64,000 nt of DNA from CAYYJR01 sp964472305 (GTDB lineage: Bacteria > Armatimonadota > Hebobacteria > CAIYQO01): the NCBI GenBank assembly GCA_964472305.1, contig CAYYJR010000009.1, forward strand, positions 84,104 to 148,103. The letters are read 5' to 3'. Positions 8,992 to 17,058 of the stretch are shown piece after piece. The position numbers and the translations under genes are program-made. The notes beneath the pieces were generated by a model. The model saw only the letters and a program-made list of their open reading frames with translations. It ran no database searches and was not told the origin of the DNA. Every line of letters begins with the position of its first letter. Position 1 is the stretch's first letter.

Positions 8992-9039
8992 TGGTGATTG
9001 AAGAGCCTGGGCACATGCCCGAAAGGAGAACTGACTACC

Positions 9040-9243
9040 GTGCCGAAAATGCGTACGCGCAAGTCGGCGGCCAAGCGGCTGGAGTATACCGGCAGCGGGA
9101 AAAAGATCAAATTCCGCTCCAACTATAACAGTCACTTGCTGACCCGCAAGAGCACATCCCGCAAACGCCGGCTGCAGACGACCAAAATATTGGATTCATC
9201 GTTCATGCATGCCGCCAAGGGAATGCTTCCCTACGGGAAATAA
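9040..9243 (+). CDS. rpmI: Ribosomal protein L35 (GTG start)
   Basis: A 67-residue bL35 with the family N-terminus PKMRTRKSAAKRLEYTGSGK and the C-terminal segment MHAAKGMLPYGK. The GTG at 9040 gives the normal MPKMxTRKSAAKR start and has AAAGGAG 11 nt upstream. An in-frame ATG at 8998 would add 14 unrelated residues and has no ribosome-binding site. It lies between infC and rplT as in most bacteria. Confidence 0.95.
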   Translation: MPKMRTRKSAAKRLEYTGSGKKIKFRSNYNSHLLTRKSTSRKRRLQTTKILDSSFMHAAKGMLPYGK

Positions 9244-9350
9244 TCCCCCGTGGTGGGTAGCACGCCCATTCAAGCGCCTGGATACGCAATCCGGGCCTCC
9301 GTGACCCCGGCCTGTGCCGGTGGGAACCGTGATCCGAAAGGAGCGATCAT

Positions 9351-9710
9351 ATGCCTCGCGTAAAACGTGGGTTGATGACCCACAAGCGACACAAGAGAGT
9401 ATTAAAAGCCGCATCCGGCTTTTGGGGTGCCCGTCACCGCCAGTTCCGCCGCGCGAACGAAGCCGTCGTAAAAGCGATGGACGATGCGTTTCGCGGCCGA
9501 AAACAGAAAAAGCGCGATTTCCGCCGCATGTGGATCGCCCGCATCAACGCGGGCTGCCGCCAGAATGGCCTTACCTACAACCGGTTCATCGACGGTCTGA
9601 GCAAGTGTGCGATCGAGATGAATCGTAAGGCGCTGTCCGAACTGGCCATCCACGATCCGGCCGCGTTCGCCGCACTCGTCGAGCGCGCGCGCGCCGCGCT
9701 GGCTTCCTGA
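9351..9710 (+). CDS. rplT: Ribosomal protein L20
   Basis: A 119-residue bL20 beginning MPRVKRGLMTHKRHKRVLKA, with the RNA-binding helix and the conserved FRRMWIARINAGCRQNGLTY block. AAAGGAG lies 7 nt before the ATG. The 107-nt rpmI-rplT spacer contains a small CCGGC/GCCGG hairpin (about 9306-9320). L20 is known to autoregulate this operon in other bacteria, but a specific binding site is not evident here. Confidence 0.96.
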   Translation: MPRVKRGLMTHKRHKRVLKAASGFWGARHRQFRRANEAVVKAMDDAFRGRKQKKRDFRRMWIARINAGCRQNGLTYNRFIDGLSKCAIEMNRKALSELAIHDPAAFAALVERARAALAS

Positions 9711-9732
9711 ACGCCGATCGAATCTCATAATA

Positions 9733-9764
9733 CGAGAGCGTCCCACCCCGGTGGGACGCTCTCG
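9733..9764. terminator. Hairpin between convergent rplT and slipin genes
   Basis: CGAGAGCGTCCCAC pairs with GTGGGACGCTCTCG around a CCCG loop, a 14-bp perfect stem between the rplT and slipin stops. T-runs are poor on both sides. Confidence 0.6.
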
Positions 9765-9770
9765 TGGCGT

Positions 9771-10703
9771 TTACGCCGGTGTGATGGGCGGCGGGGGTTC
9801 ACGACGCGCCTGGGTGATGGCGCGCACGATCTCGACCCACTCCACCGGAAACAACACCACCGTATTCGACGAACTGGGCCCGAGCCCATCGATCGTCTGC
9901 AGCGAGCGCAGTTGCATGGCGCCGGGATTGCGCTGCATGATATCCGCCGCCGCGGCCAGGTTGACCGCCGCTAGTTTATCACCCTCCGCTTTGGTGATGG
10001 TGGCGCGTTTTTCACGTTCAGCGGATGCCTGTCGTGACATCATCCGCTTTAAATCCTCCGGCAATTCGATATCGAGCAGACGGATGGAATCGACGTGCAG
10101 TCCCCACTTGATTATCTGCTCCTCAACAGCCTCGCCGATGCTCTGCTGGATTTGCTCGCGCTCGGAAAGCAATTCGTCAAGCGTCATGCGCCCGACCACA
10201 TCGCGCAGTGCGGCTTGCGCATATTGCGCAATGGCAAACTGATAATCCTGCACGTGGATGACTGCCTGTTCAGGATTGATGACGCGAAAGAACAGCGCGC
10301 CGTCGATTTCCGCGGGTACATTGTCGCGGGTGATCACGCGCTGTCGCGGAATATTCAGCACCAGTGTGCGTGTATCAACAAAGCGCACGAAATCAATAAA
10401 CGGCACCACATAGAAGATGCCCGGCCCGCGTAGCGCGCGAAAATTACCCAGACGCAGCAGCACGCCGCGTTCCCACTGTGCCGCGACGCGGATGCCCGAG
10501 ACCAGAATCCAGATGACAATGGCCACGATGATGGTGCCGCCGACGGCGCTGCCCGGAGCGGTGCCGAACAGCACGAGAGCAATGATCACGGTGGGCACCA
10601 GGAAGAGGATACCGCGCAACGCCCCGCCCAGCGAGATATGCTGACCGACCGGTTGAGCGAATTGTCGCAGCGGTAGCGACGCTGTGGGCATTTGACCGAC
10701 CAT
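9771..10703 (-). CDS. Slipin/stomatin-like SPFH (Band 7) protein
   Basis: A 310-residue membrane-anchored SPFH protein. Residues 25-70 hold two hydrophobic segments (GALRGILFLVPTVIIALVLF; GGTIIVAIVIWILVSGIRV), then the SPFH domain (WERGVLLRLGNFRALRGPGI, then DTRTLVLNIPRQRVITRDNV, then REQIQQSIGEAVEEQIIKWG), and a short helical tail MSRQASAEREKRATITKAEG. Slipins scaffold membrane microdomains and often partner an NfeD protease, but no nfeD gene is adjacent. AAAGGAGGTG precedes the ATG. It is convergent with rplT. Confidence 0.9.
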   Translation of the reverse strand: MVGQMPTASLPLRQFAQPVGQHISLGGALRGILFLVPTVIIALVLFGTAPGSAVGGTIIVAIVIWILVSGIRVAAQWERGVLLRLGNFRALRGPGIFYVVPFIDFVRFVDTRTLVLNIPRQRVITRDNVPAEIDGALFFRVINPEQAVIHVQDYQFAIAQYAQAALRDVVGRMTLDELLSEREQIQQSIGEAVEEQIIKWGLHVDSIRLLDIELPEDLKRMMSRQASAEREKRATITKAEGDKLAAVNLAAAADIMQRNPGAMQLRSLQTIDGLGPSSSNTVVLFPVEWVEIVRAITQARREPPPPITPA

Positions 10704-10947
10704 GTCACACCTCCTTTATCCCTGGCGCGCGGATGGGTCTCGCCCCATCCGCCAACGCCATCGCTTCAGTCATTCCCCAGCCGCCGCCATCAAAGCGTAA
10801 CTTTTGCACCGGTTCGAATGCAGCACGGCGTCCGCATTACGTTAGAAAACGTGTATTCTTTGCGCATTTACCCGGAAGGCAAGAGGAGATTGCCGGAACG
10901 GCGGCGAATTGATCTAGCTACGCATCTCACGTAAGGGAGAATCGGCT

Positions 10948-12276
10948 ATGCCGCGGTGGATAATCGTTCTGCTTTTCGTCCTGGGTTTCGCCTGCGCGTT
11001 CCAAGTTTCGTTGTTGGTCACTCCTGCGTGTGCCTTTGATATCACACCGCCGGAAAAGACGGAAGACACAACCATCAATGCGACGCCGAATAACGGCACA
11101 ACGGCGGGGACCGGCACGGCGACAGACTCTGGCACAACGACGGACTCTGGCACGACAAAACCGGCGAGTGATCTCGAGACGCCGAAAAAAGTCTTTCCTT
11201 CCAAAGCGATGATCCGCGAGATGTTCGAGGATGGCAAGCTGGACGAAGCCGAAGCGGCTTATCTGGAGTGGGCAACGTACTGGCACGATGACGACCCCGC
11301 GCTGATCGTAATGCTTGAGCGCCAAATGCTGCTGCGACAATTTCGCGAAGGCAAAAACAGCGCGCTCATCGCGATGGCGCAGGTGGGTGACGCGGAAGCG
11401 CTGACCGTGCTCACCGCGCAAGTGCTCTCCGGCGGCGGCAACTGGCCGCCCGCCGACCTCATTCCCGCCATTCGCTTCATTGGCGCGAGTCGCGATAAAA
11501 ATTCGCTCAACACGCTACGCACGGTGCTGTATAGCCAGGATGCCGGCGTCGTCAACGCAACCATCAGCGCGCTGGGTGATCTGGGTGATCCGCGCATCGT
11601 GCCGGAATTAGTGAAAATGTTTGAAGACGCCGACCTGGAGCGTAGCGTCGCGCTGGCACGCACACTGGTACTGTTAGGGGCGAAGAAACAAGTGCAGGAT
11701 CAGTTCGAGCCCCAGTTGCGCTTCCCGCTGGCCGGGGTGCGCGAACGCGCAGCGCTGGTGCTGGGCGCCATCGGAATCCAAACCGGATGGCCGCTCATTC
11801 AGCAAATGCTGGAAACCCAGCAGGAGGGGTATTATCCCTTGGCGTTGAAAGTGCTGGCCGCGCTGCCCTCCAATGAGAGCGAGGCCTACCTGATGAAGGC
11901 ATTGGACGGGAGTGAGGCGGAACAGCTTGCCGCGCTGCAAAGCATCAGCATTCTTTCACCGCCGAAGATCATCGCCACGCTGATGGCACTGTTGAAGAAT
12001 GACACGGCACCGGCGAGTGTGCGGGTGATCGCCGTGCAGATGCTGGCTGACCGCCGCGTGCCCATCGCGCTGAAGCCGATTCGCGCTCTGGCGTCAAAGC
12101 TGGAAGGCGATGCGCCGCAGGTGAAAGCGGAAGCCGTGCTGGCGCTGGCAAAATACGGCTTGTTGGATGATCAGATGATACGCGAAGCAGTACGCCAGCG
12201 CTTCACCAGCCCGGAAGAGGACGTGGCGCGCGCCGCCCGCGCCGTGCTGTTCGGCTACGCGTTAAGCGTAAAATAG
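10948..12276 (+). CDS. Secreted HEAT-repeat protein
   Basis: A 442-residue exported protein. Residues 1-30 are a signal peptide (WIIVLLFVLGFACAF, then TPACAFD), followed by a Thr/Gly-rich linker with TDSGTTTDSGTT repeats. From about residue 130 to the end there are HEAT/PBS-lyase-type helical repeats (for example VVNATISALGDLGDPRIVPE; VRERAALVLGAIG; VKAEAVLALAKYGL). Such solenoids bind other proteins; the partner is unknown. It is monocistronic, ending in a strong terminator at 12294-12332. An ACGTT/AACGT inverted repeat (10839-10852) lies upstream with a TATTCT -10-like box. Confidence 0.8.
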   Translation: MPRWIIVLLFVLGFACAFQVSLLVTPACAFDITPPEKTEDTTINATPNNGTTAGTGTATDSGTTTDSGTTKPASDLETPKKVFPSKAMIREMFEDGKLDEAEAAYLEWATYWHDDDPALIVMLERQMLLRQFREGKNSALIAMAQVGDAEALTVLTAQVLSGGGNWPPADLIPAIRFIGASRDKNSLNTLRTVLYSQDAGVVNATISALGDLGDPRIVPELVKMFEDADLERSVALARTLVLLGAKKQVQDQFEPQLRFPLAGVRERAALVLGAIGIQTGWPLIQQMLETQQEGYYPLALKVLAALPSNESEAYLMKALDGSEAEQLAALQSISILSPPKIIATLMALLKNDTAPASVRVIAVQMLADRRVPIALKPIRALASKLEGDAPQVKAEAVLALAKYGLLDDQMIREAVRQRFTSPEEDVARAARAVLFGYALSVK

Positions 12277-12293
12277 ACCGGAATGCCAATACA

Positions 12294-12332
12294 ATACCGC
12301 CGCGGCGCCAATACGCCGCGGCGGTATTTTTT
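12294..12332 (+). terminator. Strong rho-independent terminator
   Basis: A 14-bp perfect stem (ATACCGCCGCGGCG with CGCCGCGGCGGTAT), a 6-nt loop and TTTTTT, placed 18 nt after the HEAT-repeat gene stop. Confidence 0.92.
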
Positions 12333-12347
12333 ACATTAGCCGGACGA

Positions 12348-13925
12348 TTACCCTACCCGCTCTACCAGATTGACCATCGCTTCCTCCATCTTCGCAATGA
12401 AGAAATCGATCACGTCCGCGCCGGCGATAATCGGCAGCTTGGCCAGCACGGTCGGCGGGCAATCGGCCTTATAGGTTTGCACGCTGATATCGAATCCCAT
12501 CTCGTTCAGCCGTGCCACAAAGGCCTTGGCGCGCGCCAGGTGCGGGAAGCGCACGCCCGCCAGGTGACGCCGTCCTTCGATGCCATCGATGGAATCCGCA
12601 TGGCGTTCCCCGAAAGCGCGCAATTGTTCCTCGAAATAATCACCCAGCCGGCGGATGGCTTCGGCATTAATGCTTGCCCAGCGCATGGTCACCAGGTAGG
12701 CCAGCGATGCCAATTCTTCCTGTCCGTTCGTCACCAACGCGCCGAACTGCGGCAAGTTGTCGACTTGTGCACTAAACAGGATGCGCGAGGCCGGGTACTC
12801 GCCACCAGGAAATCCTTTCCCGATAATGACGAAGGAGGGCTGCAGCCCGTATTCACGGAACTGGAAGTAACCGGGAGCCCACATGCAGGATTGAATCTCG
12901 TCGACCGCGGTTGGCACATCGTGCGCGGCGCACAGGGTGTAGGCGCGATCGAGGAAATCACGGTTCAACAGCCGCGCACCATAATTCATCATCACGATCT
13001 CATGGAAGAATCCGGCAATTTTATACTTACCTTGCTCATACTGGCGGAAGGCCTGCTCCAGATCATCCACATTGTTCGGGCGGACGGCGCACACGCGCAA
13101 AATGTCCTGCTGCTCCAGCGCGTCGAGGAACGTCGGCCACATGCCGCGCAGCGCTTGCGTGAGCACTGTCGTGCCATGGTAATTCGCCTGCAGGCCGCCA
13201 TCGTCGTTGCCGATGACCACTACCACCGGCGTGCGGTCCGCATACTGCGGCATGACGCCTTCCTGCGGGGCATAGAAACGGGCAAGCATCATCTTCAGTG
13301 CCGCTTCGGCAGCCAGACTGCCGGTCTCCAGGTTCAGCACGCGATTCACGCAATTCATGCTGTCAGCGCGCAACACCGCATCCAATCCCGCGCTGTCAAC
13401 AGCGGACAAGCCATGCGCCCCGCGCAGCAGTTCGGCCTCCAGTAGACGAGTGACGTGCCCGCGCGTGTTGTTGTGGGTGGCATTTGGAATGCCGAGTTGC
13501 TTCGCGCGCTGAACGAGCTCATACCCGGGGAAAGCGTGTCCGAGGGGTGCATGATAGTGTTCGCTCTTTGAAATCAGGTAGAGCCGCCCATTCTCACTCA
13601 CACGATAGTAGCCATATCCGGTAAGCGGCGCCATGGCGGTGTGGGTGGCAGCCTGGAAATGCTGCGAGGTGACACCCGGCGCGGTTCGTCCGTCGATCGA
13701 GGCGCACACCGGCTGTCCCACGCACGGCAGCATCGCGCTCAAGCGGTCCTGCATGGATTGCGGATAACACGCCACCGGCTCCGTCGCCAGTGCACGCAAT
13801 CGCAACATGTCCTCACCCGATACCGCCGCACGCGCGGCGCACACTGCATCGACATACTCCACGCCAATGAGATCAGCGAGCGAAACGGTCACGTCGGTAA
13901 ACGGCACAACGGAACTGGATACCAT
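12348..13925 (-). CDS. Class III (PLP-dependent) aminotransferase
   Basis: A 525-residue fold-type I aminotransferase of class III. It has the NCVNRVLNLETGSLAAEAAL cofactor-phosphate region, the PLP-contacting Asp in DVPTAVDEIQSCMWAPG, and the Schiff-base Lys in FVIIGKGFPGGEYPASRIL. It is longer than typical class III enzymes (about 430), with extra N-terminal sequence (about 100 residues). The amino donor and product cannot be deduced; neighbours are unrelated. The ATG at 13925 has GAGGTG just upstream. Confidence 0.85.
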   Translation of the reverse strand: MVSSSVVPFTDVTVSLADLIGVEYVDAVCAARAAVSGEDMLRLRALATEPVACYPQSMQDRLSAMLPCVGQPVCASIDGRTAPGVTSQHFQAATHTAMAPLTGYGYYRVSENGRLYLISKSEHYHAPLGHAFPGYELVQRAKQLGIPNATHNNTRGHVTRLLEAELLRGAHGLSAVDSAGLDAVLRADSMNCVNRVLNLETGSLAAEAALKMMLARFYAPQEGVMPQYADRTPVVVVIGNDDGGLQANYHGTTVLTQALRGMWPTFLDALEQQDILRVCAVRPNNVDDLEQAFRQYEQGKYKIAGFFHEIVMMNYGARLLNRDFLDRAYTLCAAHDVPTAVDEIQSCMWAPGYFQFREYGLQPSFVIIGKGFPGGEYPASRILFSAQVDNLPQFGALVTNGQEELASLAYLVTMRWASINAEAIRRLGDYFEEQLRAFGERHADSIDGIEGRRHLAGVRFPHLARAKAFVARLNEMGFDISVQTYKADCPPTVLAKLPIIAGADVIDFFIAKMEEAMVNLVERVG

Positions 13926-14083
13926 AACACCTCATCCTTATCAATTTCTCTGCCAGTGACAGAACAGGTCATAACTATAAGGAGCGCACCGCTGCTTGTC
14001 AACCAGCCGAAACGGCAAGACGACACGCACCAATATCCTGGAACATGAAGCTGCGCCGAGTCGGGAATACGGGAAAGGACAGG

Positions 14084-14138
14084 CCTGACCGCCTGATCCC
14101 TTCTCCACACCGTGGGTGAAGGCGATCAGGGGGTCAGG
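14084..14138 (-). terminator. Long imperfect hairpin downstream of the lipoprotein gene
   Basis: CCTGACC-g-CCTGATC and GATCAGG-g-GGTCAGG bracket a further short pairing (CAC/GTG), giving a stem of about 20 bp 12 nt past the lipoprotein stop. There is only a weak T-rich tail on the minus strand, so it may be a terminator or an mRNA 3'-end stabiliser. Confidence 0.6.
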
Positions 14139-14150
14139 ATATTTCATTGG

Positions 14151-16382
14151 TCACAACGGCATCGGGTTCGACGGCAGAGGAACGAGCAGGAAATTCCGGA
14201 TGGTATTGGCGGTAAACGTGGCGGTGAACGTCTCCGAGCGCAGGTTGTCTCCTGCCGCGTAGACCGCGTAACTGCCCGCCGGCAGCGACAACACATAACT
14301 GCCGTCGGCATTGACGTCGGCAGTGTAGACCATGCTGGGCATGATGGTATCACCCATAATCACTCCCCCGCCACCGGCGTCCGGCAGGGCATATACGTGT
14401 GTTCCCGCCGGCGCTGGCACCAGGTGGTCGCCTTCACGCATTCCTACCTTGCCGCTGAGCATGATCGTCTTCAACTCCAGCTTATGCAATGTCACATTCA
14501 TGGTGACGCTGTGACCCGGCACCACGGTCACCGTTACCGTCTGCCGCTGAAACCCCTCCGCGCCGACGGCCAGCATCGTTACCTGATCGGGCACGCGCAG
14601 CAGGTACTTCCCGGTGGAGTCCGTGCGGGTGGAAAAAATCAACGGTTCCCAGGCATCCTGACGGGCGCCGGATTGCAGTGGTGTTATCCACACCGGCAGC
14701 ACAGCGTTCACCAACGCACCGGGAATGGGCGTCCCGGTGGCATCCGCGGTCACCATTCCAGTGATCTCGCCCACATGAATCTCCGCCGGCGCCAGTTTGA
14801 TGCTCAGGGTGACCGTCTCGTTAGCCGTGACGGTCACCGGCACCAATTGCGGCTCATACCCCTTCGCGCGCACGCCCAGTTGGGTGATGGTCGTCGGTAC
14901 AGTAAGGGTGAAGGCGCCGTCGGCATCGGTAACCGCTTCCATTCCCAGCACGTCCGCAGCAAAGCCGGCAACACTGCTGTTGGGTTCGATCACGCCGCCG
15001 AACAGCGCAGACACCGCGGCGCCGGCGATAGGCGTATTATCGCGCGCGGACAGCACGATGCCCGTGATGGTGCCTTTCGACTCGGAAAGCGGTGTGAGCA
15101 CTAGGTCGGCCGTCACCGTTGCACCCGGCTGCACGGTGACGGATACATCGTCCGGCAGGTAGCCCCGCGCTTCGGCGGCGACAGCCGTCACCGTTTCCGG
15201 CACCAGCAACTGGTAGACGCCGTGCGCGTCGGTGATGGCATACAGGCGAAACTCGCTGCCGTCCGGCTCGATCACTCCGCCCATCTCACGGTTCGTTACC
15301 GTGGTCATCGGCTGCGGCATAAACACCGCGCGCACCACCGCGCCGGCGATGGGCGCGCCACTCGTCGCGTCCGACACCTTGCCGGTCACGATGCCCGCCG
15401 TCTGCTCGTGCAGCTTCAGCGTAAAATTCACCGACAGCGTGGAACCCGCGGTGATGGGCACCTGCTGCTTTGCGGCGTCCAGCCCCGGACGCACCGCCAC
15501 CGCGAGGTAACTGCCGGCTGGCACGCCGTCGAGCGTATACGCGCCGTCTTCCCCGGTGAACGTATAGTACTCCGCCAGCAATCCCAGGCGCGCGCCATCG
15601 GTCATGGCACTGATGCTGGTCGGAAGCGGATTCTCCGGATCGGGCGCCCACACCGGCAACAGGCGCACCAGTACGCCCGGCAACGGGCGCGACTCACCGT
15701 TGTCCAGTGCCAATGACACCACGCCGGCCATGCTGCCGGTCTCCGTTGCGGGAAGGGCGGTCAGCCGCGCATCGCCGATAGTGGTGCTGCCGGCTTGCAC
15801 CAGCAACGGCAGCGAAACCGGCAGATATCCGGCGGCACAGATGGTCACCAGATAGGAACCCGCCGGCAGACCATGCACCGAGTAGGTGCCGTCCGTAGCG
15901 GTCAGGGTCAGCCGCACCGGATGAGGCAGTTCGTCGGTGGCGTTCGTTTCCACCACTTCAGTCACCGTCACGCGCGCGCCGGCGACCGGTTTGCCATCCG
16001 CGGTGACCATGCCGGTAATCCACCCCGCGTCTTCCAGCACCACGTCACCCACGCTGGTTTCCCGCCCGCGCGCGACTCGCACCACCAGCGCGAAGGCGCG
16101 GGCGTTATCGGCGGTCACGGCGAACAGCGTGTGCAAACCCGGCGGTACGCGCTCAAGAACGAAGTGGCCGGCGCTGTCGGGATGGACGAGGAGATTGGTG
16201 CCGTCCAGGCTAACCGTCATCTCGTCCGTAGCGCGCGTCAATCCGGCGGCGCGCGTTTGTTGTGAGACCACACCGGAAATGCGGCCCGAATCGCTTGTCG
16301 AGCCGCCTCCGCCGCACCCGGCAAGCAACGCCCACACCAGCGACACGGTGAATACGTAACACAGCATGCGAAGGTAATGCAT
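14151..16382 (-). CDS. Lipoprotein with seven carboxypeptidase-regulatory-like repeats
   Basis: A 743-residue cell-surface lipoprotein. The N-terminus MHYLRMLCYVFTVSLVWALL ends in a lipobox with LAGC, followed by a Gly/Ser linker. Then come about seven CarboxypepD_reg/Cna-B-like beta-sandwich units, each beginning with a G-x-I/V-x-G-x-V strand: RISGVVS, WITGMVTADGKPVAGARV, SMAGVVS, IVTGKVSDATSGAPIAGAVV, TITGIVLSARDNTPIAGAAV, EITGMVTADATGTPIPGALV and the divergent IMLSGKVGMREG. No catalytic domain is seen, so it is probably a stalk or adhesin-like structural protein. The ATG at 16382 follows GGGGAGGG. It is monocistronic, with hairpin 14084-14138 behind it. Confidence 0.85.
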   Translation of the reverse strand: MHYLRMLCYVFTVSLVWALLAGCGGGGSTSDSGRISGVVSQQTRAAGLTRATDEMTVSLDGTNLLVHPDSAGHFVLERVPPGLHTLFAVTADNARAFALVVRVARGRETSVGDVVLEDAGWITGMVTADGKPVAGARVTVTEVVETNATDELPHPVRLTLTATDGTYSVHGLPAGSYLVTICAAGYLPVSLPLLVQAGSTTIGDARLTALPATETGSMAGVVSLALDNGESRPLPGVLVRLLPVWAPDPENPLPTSISAMTDGARLGLLAEYYTFTGEDGAYTLDGVPAGSYLAVAVRPGLDAAKQQVPITAGSTLSVNFTLKLHEQTAGIVTGKVSDATSGAPIAGAVVRAVFMPQPMTTVTNREMGGVIEPDGSEFRLYAITDAHGVYQLLVPETVTAVAAEARGYLPDDVSVTVQPGATVTADLVLTPLSESKGTITGIVLSARDNTPIAGAAVSALFGGVIEPNSSVAGFAADVLGMEAVTDADGAFTLTVPTTITQLGVRAKGYEPQLVPVTVTANETVTLSIKLAPAEIHVGEITGMVTADATGTPIPGALVNAVLPVWITPLQSGARQDAWEPLIFSTRTDSTGKYLLRVPDQVTMLAVGAEGFQRQTVTVTVVPGHSVTMNVTLHKLELKTIMLSGKVGMREGDHLVPAPAGTHVYALPDAGGGGVIMGDTIMPSMVYTADVNADGSYVLSLPAGSYAVYAAGDNLRSETFTATFTANTIRNFLLVPLPSNPMPL

Positions 16383-16588
16383 GGCAATCCCTCCCCGGAC
16401 AAAGCGAATTGCAGTTACTCAAATTATAGCATGGATTACTGATAATACGCTCACTACGCAGAGAAGTTGCAACAGTCATTCATCCTGAATTACCCCGCCC
16501 TGATTTACTGGTCGTCCGCGAGACGATCCACAGAAATCCGGGAAATGCCGGCACAATCAATTGCTTCCCCGCGAGAGGAGTCCTGTCG

Positions 16589-17058
16589 ATGTTATTCGAT
16601 CCGAATTATCGTCACTGGCCCTGCTGATCAGCGGCATCGGCACGATGTTTGTTTATGGAAAACGGCAGGGTAGCCTGTTGTACATGCTGGTCGGCGGCAT
16701 CTTCGTCATCTATCCGTATTTTGTCCCCAGCCTGCTGCTGATGATAATGATCGCGGTCATCCTCGGCGCCGCCCTGTATTTTGACATTCGCCTGGAGTGG
16801 CAACCCTTCCACAAGACTGACGACTCCGCTCATGACAGTCACCCGCATGTCTATGGAAGAACGAACAAGGCGACCAGCGGTTCCACGCATTTCACGTCGG
16901 CGCGTCACCCGATGACGGCGGAGAATGCAAATACGCGATCAAATAATCGGCGCACGGCTGCGGGGGTTACCAGTTGCTTGACGATCATCTCCGACGCGGC
17001 GCCGAGCAGTCGTTCGCGAAGCATATCGGGGGTGAGCAGTTCCCCTTCGGCCAGATAG
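16589..17058 (+). pseudogene. Small two-helix membrane protein with a -1 frameshift
   Basis: The true start appears to be the ATG at 16589 (AGAGGAG 8 nt upstream), giving MLFDPNY before it stops after 12 codons. The neighbouring frame continues SSLALLISGIGTMFVYGKRQ, then MLVGGIFVIYPYFVPSLLLM, then AVILGAALYF. Adding one T after 16609 joins the two into a protein matching a widespread ~70-residue family loosely named 'amino acid transport protein' (MxxDPxY...YGKKQ...YPYF). The second frame stays open after the conserved part (about 16800) to 17058, overlapping the convergent ATPase gene by 154 nt; that tail is probably not native. A sequencing error is as likely as a real mutation. Confidence 0.6.

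Noticed and set aside
10839..10852. ACGTT-AGAA-AACGT inverted repeat upstream of the HEAT-repeat gene
   Set aside because: Only 5-bp arms and no second site or clear -35 box; not enough to call an operator.
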